This document shows positions 58,513-64,000 of a DNA stretch of 64,000 nucleotides, in pieces. Origin of the DNA: Eucommia ulmoides (taxonomy: Eukaryota > Streptophyta > Magnoliopsida > Garryales > Eucommiaceae); contig CM028328.1 of the NCBI GenBank assembly GCA_016647705.1, forward strand, positions 50,577,647 through 50,641,646. The letters are read 5' to 3'. Each line of letters starts with the position of its first letter. Positions within the stretch are counted from its first letter, which is position 1. Under the pieces are notes generated by a model. The model was not told the DNA's origin, searched no databases, and saw only the letters and a program-made list of their open reading frames with translations. Both the position numbers and the translations under genes were made by a program.

Positions 58513-61075
58513 GTAGAAAAAAAAAAAAAAAAAAAATAAATAAAAAGAAAAAGAAAAATTCATTAAAAAATTAAAAATATGTAAAGAGATTGTTTTTCCC
58601 CTCTATTCAATTAGTTTTAACAGATTTTTTGACAGAATGACTGAATAAAAACGTGCTGGTTCTCAGATGATTTAAAATGAAACGCTCAAATGGAAAGGGA
58701 CCATTTAGAAATGTGTCAATACCTGGAGGGTTTAAAATGTACTTTTCCCTACTTAAAAATAACTTTCGTATAACTGATTAATTAAAAAAGAACTTTCGAC
58801 AATTTGATAAAACTATATAGGATTAAAGTAAAATTTCAGAAAACGTGAGAGATACTTGGTAGGTTACATCATCAACGTGAATTGTCACTTATATGATGAT
58901 AATTTTAAAATGGTTGAACATTAATTAGACAGCAACAGCAGAAACGTATCAACACGCATAGAATCAAGAACACAAAAATTAAAATCTTGATATTAGAAGG
59001 CAACAATACACAGATAAATATAATATGATCTGGTGCACATCATATTAACATCTTAGGTGGTGTTCGATTAATACAACTTGCCAATAGTAAGTTAAGTGAG
59101 ACAAGATGAGTATCGTGTTAGTTGTGGACCGTAAGAGTTGTCGTTGAATTAAAATGACCAATTCAAATAGTGTTTACTGTCTTCTATATAAATTATCAAA
59201 TTATATATTTCGTATTAAATTTTGGGGAAAAAAAGTGTTGATGAAAATGGACATTTTATGATGATTAATGGATTAAGTAAAAAATTTTTGAAAGGTAAAA
59301 AATAACTTTTATTATCCTATTATGCCATAATCGTCTCGTTAGGAGGGCATGTCCTGTAGAACGTTGTTGTTGTGACCAGACATGAAGGCAAGTCCTGCAG
59401 GTGGTTAACTATGATGTTAATATGTTGAGACCCAATAGGCGGACAAATACTGTAGATAGTTGATTATGTTGTTAATATGGTAATTTATATCATCATGTTG
59501 ACTCTTACCATTGGAGATATTGAATGATTATGGCACTAATAACAACCTTAGATTAGACAGTTATACAGGTTACGGTACTGTCGTAACTCCCGATTGTGAG
59601 GTAAAATGATCCGATGGTTAGTAGGGAAATATGTGTGCGGTATTTTATTATAAATCAAAATAATTTAATTGGCTAATTTAAATGCATCATTTTATTGTGG
59701 TGGTAGTTGTGAAATTTTATTACGGCTCAGTGTGCAGTTATATTTATATTATATTTTGAAGTGATGTTTGATAGATATACTTGATCCATAAATTATTTTA
59801 TATTATGAAGGTAAGTACATCGATAAAGTGAGTGTATTATTTTCTATGTAAATTGTCAAATTATATTTTCATATTAAAATGTAAAAAGAAAAAGGTTTAT
59901 TAAAAAGGATTATTCTATAATGTGATGTGGATCAAGTAAATTTCTAAATGCGAAAAGTGATTTTATTATCCGACTATGCCATAGTCATCTCGTCAGGAAG
60001 GCATGTCCTGCGAGATGTGGTTGGTCCTTACAAGAAGGCATGTCCTGTAAGACATTATGTTGTGACTTGACAGGAGGGCAAGTCCTGCAGGGTGGTTGAA
60101 ATGGTGTTTAATAAATATACTTGATCCATAAATTATTTTATATTATGAAGACAAGAACACCGATAAAGTGAGTGTATTGTCTTCTATGTAAATTTTTAAA
60201 TTATATTTTCGTATTAAAATGTAAAAAGAAAAAAGGTTTATTAAAAAAGATTATTCTATAATGTGATATGGATCAAGTAAATTTCTAAATGCGGAAAGTG
60301 ATTGTATTATCCGACTATACCATAGTCGTCTCATCAGGAGGACATGCGAGATGTGGTTAGTCCTTACAGGAGGATATGTCCTATAGGACATTATGTTGTG
60401 ACCTAACAGAAGGGCAAGTCCTGTAGGGTGGTTGATATCGGTTGTTATTATTGTCGTTGTTGTTGACGATAATGATTATTATCATGATATGGTAGTTTAT
60501 ACCACGTGTTTGCTCCTACCATTGGAGATATTAAATGGCCCTGACACCGATTGCAACCTTAGATTGCACGGATGGACAAGTTACGGTACTATTATAACTC
60601 CCGATCGTGAGGTAAACGATTTTATGGATAGTAAGAAAGTATAATATTTTATTATATACAAGTGAATTGGCCAATTGATTTTAGTTTGGTTGCCCTATTA
60701 TGACGATATTTTGTGAAATTTTGATGTTTCCAATTGTATGGTTATATTCTGTTTTGGTAAATGGATTTTGATAACTACACTTGATCCATAAATTATTTTT
60801 GTATTATGAAGACAACACACCGGTAAAATAATTCAGATAAATATAAGTCCACTACTAACGATAGGTATGTTCAGAGTGTAGAATAATTGTTGAGATTTTT
60901 TTGGGAAACTTTATACAGACATTATTGCCATTTTTATCAGAATAGTGCAACGAGAGAGTGGTAGTGACTTTGAGTTATTATTGTTTAACCTAGTATTACT
61001 AACATGACTATTTTATTGTTTTTTTTAACGAAATTTCGAGAACGAAATTTATTTAAGAGGGATAGATTATAATAC

Positions 61076-61306
61076 ACAATATCCCCGCTTAAAATTAAAA
61101 AAATATTAATGATATCCCAAACTTTAAAAAAAAATAAATAAAAAAATAACACAATAGTCTTAAAATTTTAAAAAGTAATTTAAAATTAACATTTAACCCT
61201 AAAAATTATCAAATATTATTTATACTATAAATTTACCAAACAATCCCAAAAATATTAAATTTCATAAAATAATATTTTTAAAAATATAAATTTTCGGGGT
61301 ATTACA
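61076..61306 (-). mobile_element. 5' portion of a family-B LTR in minus orientation
   Basis: Reading minus from 61306 gives TGTAATACCCCGAAAATT and about 230 bp of LTR start. It then stops abruptly at the junction with the plus-oriented array end. It abuts ACATC (61307-61311), which matches ACAAC at 42565-42569 with one mismatch, marking the right edge of the large insertion. Confidence 0.85.
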
Positions 61307-61860
61307 ACATCTCACAACTAATTCTGCAATTTCTCGTTCCATTCCATTCCACTTATAATGTTCTCGTAAATCCCGATACATTTTGATGCTCCCTAGATGC
61401 ATTACATACATTGAGTTGTGCGCTTCTTTCAATATATCTTTCTTTAAATCAACATTACTAAACACACACAATTTATTCCCAAACATCAAGATTTCATCAT
61501 TATCTCTAATGTGATAGTCGATTCTTTGATAAATTTTCACTTCGTCCCTGATCGTCCTCAATTAGACATCTAACTTCTACGCTTTTATAATACAGTCAAT
61601 TAATGTTAGTCTTACGATCAAAGTTGAAAGCAACAATGCAGTTTGACCCACTGCCAACTGGACCTGCAGGGATCTCAATTCGGCATATAGGTTAGTATGA
61701 ACAACTCGAAGGTATGCAATTGAACCTGTCGATCTTTGACTTAATGCATTTTCTACAACATTAGCCTTTCCAGGGTGATAATGGATAATACAATTATAAT
61801 CCTTGATCAATTCCATCAAATGCCTCTGTCTTAGATTTAATTCTTTATGTGTAAACAAAT
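61307..61860 (-). pseudogene. RNase H end and integrase zinc finger (first half) of the Tekay/Del-type pol
   Basis: Minus frame 61858-61577 starts FTHKELNLRQRHLMELIKDY and has the HYHPGKANVVENALS block, the RNase H terminus of Tekay/Del elements. Frame 61561-61307 contains KEAHNSMYVMHLGS and MYRDLREHYKWNGM, then the first Cys of the zinc-finger CxxC, where the large insertion cuts in. The gene resumes at 42569. Stops separate the frames. Confidence 0.9.
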
Positions 61861-63041
61861 ACTTTAAACTCTAGTGATTTGTGTATATCTTGCAAGTCTC
61901 GCCATAAAGATAATGTCTCTAGAGTTTCAAGGTAAACACAATCGCCGCCAACTCCAAATCATGTGTTCGGTAGTTACTCTCATAATTTTTTAATTTTCGA
62001 GAGACATATACAATCCGTGGTCTGTTGTATCGGTACACAACCTAGACCCTGGTGTGAAACGTCGTTGTATATCATGAAACCACCACCTTTTGTAGGAATA
62101 AAAAGTATTGGTGTCGATATCAGTCTATTCTTTAGCTCCTGGAAACTTTGTTCACATTTGTTAATCTACTCAAATTTAACTTTCTTGCAGGTTAAACGGG
62201 TTAGCGAGGCAGCTATAATAGAAAATCCCTATAAGAATCGATGATAATAACCCGTCAATCCTAGAAAATTTTGGACTTCTGTCACACTTTTTAGCCTTTC
62301 CCACTTAACAAATGCTTTGACTTTATTTGAGTCGACTTGTATACAATCACCTGAGATCACGTGTCTCAAAAATATGACTCTATCCAGCCAAAACTCACAT
62401 TATTAAACTTTACATACAATTGCTTCTCTCTCAAAAATCTGTAACACAATTTTGAGATGCTCTACATGTTTTTCTTTCTTTTGGGAGTAAATCATTACAT
62501 CATCAATGAATACGATGATAAACTGATCTAAATAAGGCTGGAAGATCCGATTCATCAGATTCATAAAGGCAGCGAGGACATTTATTAACCCAAATGACAT
62601 AAATAAAAATTTATAATGTCCATACCTCGTATGGAACGCCGTCTTTGACATATCACTATCTCTGATTTTCAACTGGTGATATCTTGATCGAAGATTTATT
62701 TTTAAAAATACCCTAGCCTTCTGCAACTGATCAAATAAATCATCATTTCTAGGCAACAGGTATTTATCACGAATTGTCACATTATTGAGTTGTCGGTAAT
62801 CGATGCATATCCTTAGAGTGCCATCTTTCTTCCTTATAAATAATACTGGAGCTCACCATGGAGAAGCAGTTGGTATGATAAACTCACGGTCTAACAGATC
62901 TTGCAGTTGGATTTTCAGTTCTTTTTGCTCAGTGGGTGCTATATGATAGGGTGGAATTAATATTGAAGATATACCTAGAAGTAACTCGTTAGTGAATTCA
63001 ATTTTCCTATCCATTGCCAACCCGACAATTCTTCTAGGAAT
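61861..63041 (-). pseudogene. Reverse transcriptase and RNase H start of the Tekay/Del-type pol
   Basis: The open part 62780-62403 carries the [11 protein letters not shown] block, the FMSFGL block (usual MPFGL altered), and [11 protein letters not shown], so the catalytic F/Y-x-DD aspartates are present. Upstream degraded wording ([31 protein letters not shown]) is the protease to RT linker and the first RT motifs. One stop lies at the PW*AP position near 62855. RNase H wording at 61861-62400 is heavily degraded. Confidence 0.9.
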
Positions 63042-64000
63042 TGATCGCTAAAAAATAATATCATTTTAATGGTACCGCGATATGATGTAATACGGGTTCA
63101 AGTAGGGTGTCGAACCACATGGATCGGTCTTGTAATTATCAATTTCAATTATTTTTATTTCTTTGATAAAAATGAGTTTTGATTGTTAATTTGGTTTTTT
63201 TTTTTTTTATGGAAGAAAATAAAACGTAAGTCTAAACAATGAAAATAGAGAATCAGGTTATGAATTATGGGTTTTGTACTTTTGATTTATTATGTTGTTT
63301 TCGTAGTTTCTTTTTAATTCAGATTTGTGTGAACAATTGTTCCTAATTACAAGTCGGAATTACTCAAAAAGAGTAGATTTATTATTCTTCGGTATGATTT
63401 ATATTTGGTATTTAATTTCTACGTTACTCTAATTTAGGGTGAATTAAAATCTAGATATAAATCATCCAAACTAATAATCAAATCCAAGAAAACGATTATA
63501 TGATCATTAGATCTACACCACTTGTACTAGATCTAACGTGCTAACAACAATTGAATCTAAAATCGAAATCTCTACAAGAACATTTCGAGATTAAATTAAA
63601 TCATAATTAACCTATATTTCAAGAACAATATTTATCATATTATAATTGTTTACACATAGTCTAGAACTAATCTAAACATACAATATCAAATAAACCAAAA
63701 TACATACCACAATTTTAACTCAGTTGAAGAGAAATTAGCCACGCATCGATTTGTTTTTCATTTGATGCTTCTTTCAGATTGCCAAAATTTTCATTGATTG
63801 TAACAAAAAGAAGAACAAAAATAAACTAAAATTACAAACCCTAAACTCATGTGAAGCTACTGGAAAATTGGAGAAAATGCCAACCCCAAAGAAAAATAAA
63901 AAAATAAAAAAAATGACCTCTCCTCATTATGATCTTTTTTCCCTTTTTAACTGAGAGTCCCAAAAAAAATAAGGAAATAATTTCTTGGCTAATTAATGAC
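63042..64000 (-). mobile_element. Probable Gypsy (Athila/Tat-like) LTR running off the window
   Basis: Pol coding similarity ends at 63041. From TGATCGCTAAAAAATAATATC the plus strand carries GGGTTCAAGTAGGGTGTCGAACC and CACATGGATCGG, the counterpart of the CAAGTTTTAGTATA and CGTATCCACAGGGATTG landmarks at the same place in family-A LTRs. The rest is AT-rich. The other end is outside the window, so length and duplication cannot be checked. Confidence 0.5.

Larger units (their letters stand above)
55439..58749. mobile_element. Large Mutator-like element with gene-like interior and nested solo LTR
   Basis: The termini GGGTAAAGTACATTTTAAAC and GGGAAAAGTACATTTTAAAC (complement) belong to inverted repeats of about 180 bp or more. 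A perfect 9 bp duplication TACTTAAAA flanks it (55430-55438 and 58750-58758). TIR wording matches the foldback MITE at 26991-27696. Without the solo LTR (56037-57455) it is about 1.9 kb. The interior (55790-56036 and 57461-58370) is non-repetitive and GC-richer, with coding-like frames but no transposase motif. Confidence 0.92.
55355..61067 (+). mobile_element. Family-B internal unit 4 with a nested MULE and module triplication
   Basis: The unit is interrupted by the MULE at 55439-58749 (which itself contains a solo LTR). It resumes at 58759 and has three module copies (about 59330, 59985 and 60325), because a segment near 60100-60420 is duplicated. It ends in a degraded polypurine tract (61050-61066). 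Confidence 0.8.
45223..61075 (+). mobile_element. Tandem array of family-B LTR and internal units (four internal units)
   Basis: Plus-oriented order: LTR tail 45223-45304; internal 1 45305-47402; LTR 47403-49708; internal 2; LTR 51773-52766; internal 3; LTR 54519-55354; internal 4 to 61067; then the first bases of an LTR (61068-61075). Each internal unit starts with a GGTATCAGAGC-like PBS and ends with a GACGAAATTTATTTAAGAGG polypurine tract. No gag or pol motif is present. Adjacent units share LTRs, so this is a concatemer and not four separate insertions. Unit lengths without nested MULEs are about 2.1, 2.06, 1.75 and 2.4 kb. Confidence 0.88.

Noticed and set aside
1..64000. tRNA, rRNA, CRISPR or prokaryotic operon signals
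   Set aside because: None seen by eye; the content is plant nuclear DNA. A tRNA gene could be missed without a covariance search.

Overview
The window is gene-poor, repeat-rich nuclear DNA from a flowering plant, most likely a eudicot. Evidence: a five-exon plant RAR1 gene with GT-AG introns, plant-specific LTR-retrotransposon clades (chromoviruses, Athila/Tat-type, Copia), MULE and MITE transposons, and AT-rich microsatellites. I saw no rRNA gene, tRNA gene or CRISPR array. All names come from motif recognition by eye; no search was run.

Layout. 1-6321: a decayed minus-strand chromovirus (CRM-like), with gag, protease, RT, RNase H and start of integrase, interrupted by a solo LTR (858-2257). 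6322-9661: mostly unassignable decayed DNA. 9662-12414: the 3' end of a minus-strand Copia element, split by another solo LTR (10721-12289). 12415-18354: LTR and internal remnants of a deleted chromovirus, containing a plus-strand Ogre/Tat-like fragment. 18355-25941: a three-level nest made of a non-autonomous Copia-like element, a gag-only Gypsy element inside it, and a 2.1 kb solo LTR inside that element's LTR; all three insertions have target-site duplications.

26991-34107 is the only intact host-gene region: a 706 bp foldback MITE followed 72 bp later by the start codon of RAR1 (CHORD zinc protein; 5 exons, 209 aa as modelled), whose introns carry tandem duplications and MITE-like repeats.

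35225-63041 is one large minus-strand Tekay/Del-type chromovirus split by nested insertions. Its integrase is cut by a short family-A element (38869-42389). It is cut again inside the zinc finger by an 18.7 kb insertion (42570-61306). That insertion holds a plus-strand tandem array of LTR and internal units (four internal units) flanked by inverted LTR pieces. Two MULEs carrying non-TIR, gene-like DNA (47780-49043 and 55439-58749) sit inside the array. From 63042 another Gypsy LTR appears to begin and runs off the window.

Families used below. Family A: Athila/Tat-type LTRs of about 1.4-1.6 kb that start TGATAGGTGTAA in sense orientation, with PBS of the type TGGCACCGTTACCGGGGA. Family B: LTRs of about 0.84 kb starting TGTAATACCCC, with about 2.1 kb of non-coding internal DNA. 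Family C: LTRs ending GGGGTGTGACA that share modules with the family B internal region. Family S: 2.1 kb LTRs, TGTTGAT to GGCCAACA.
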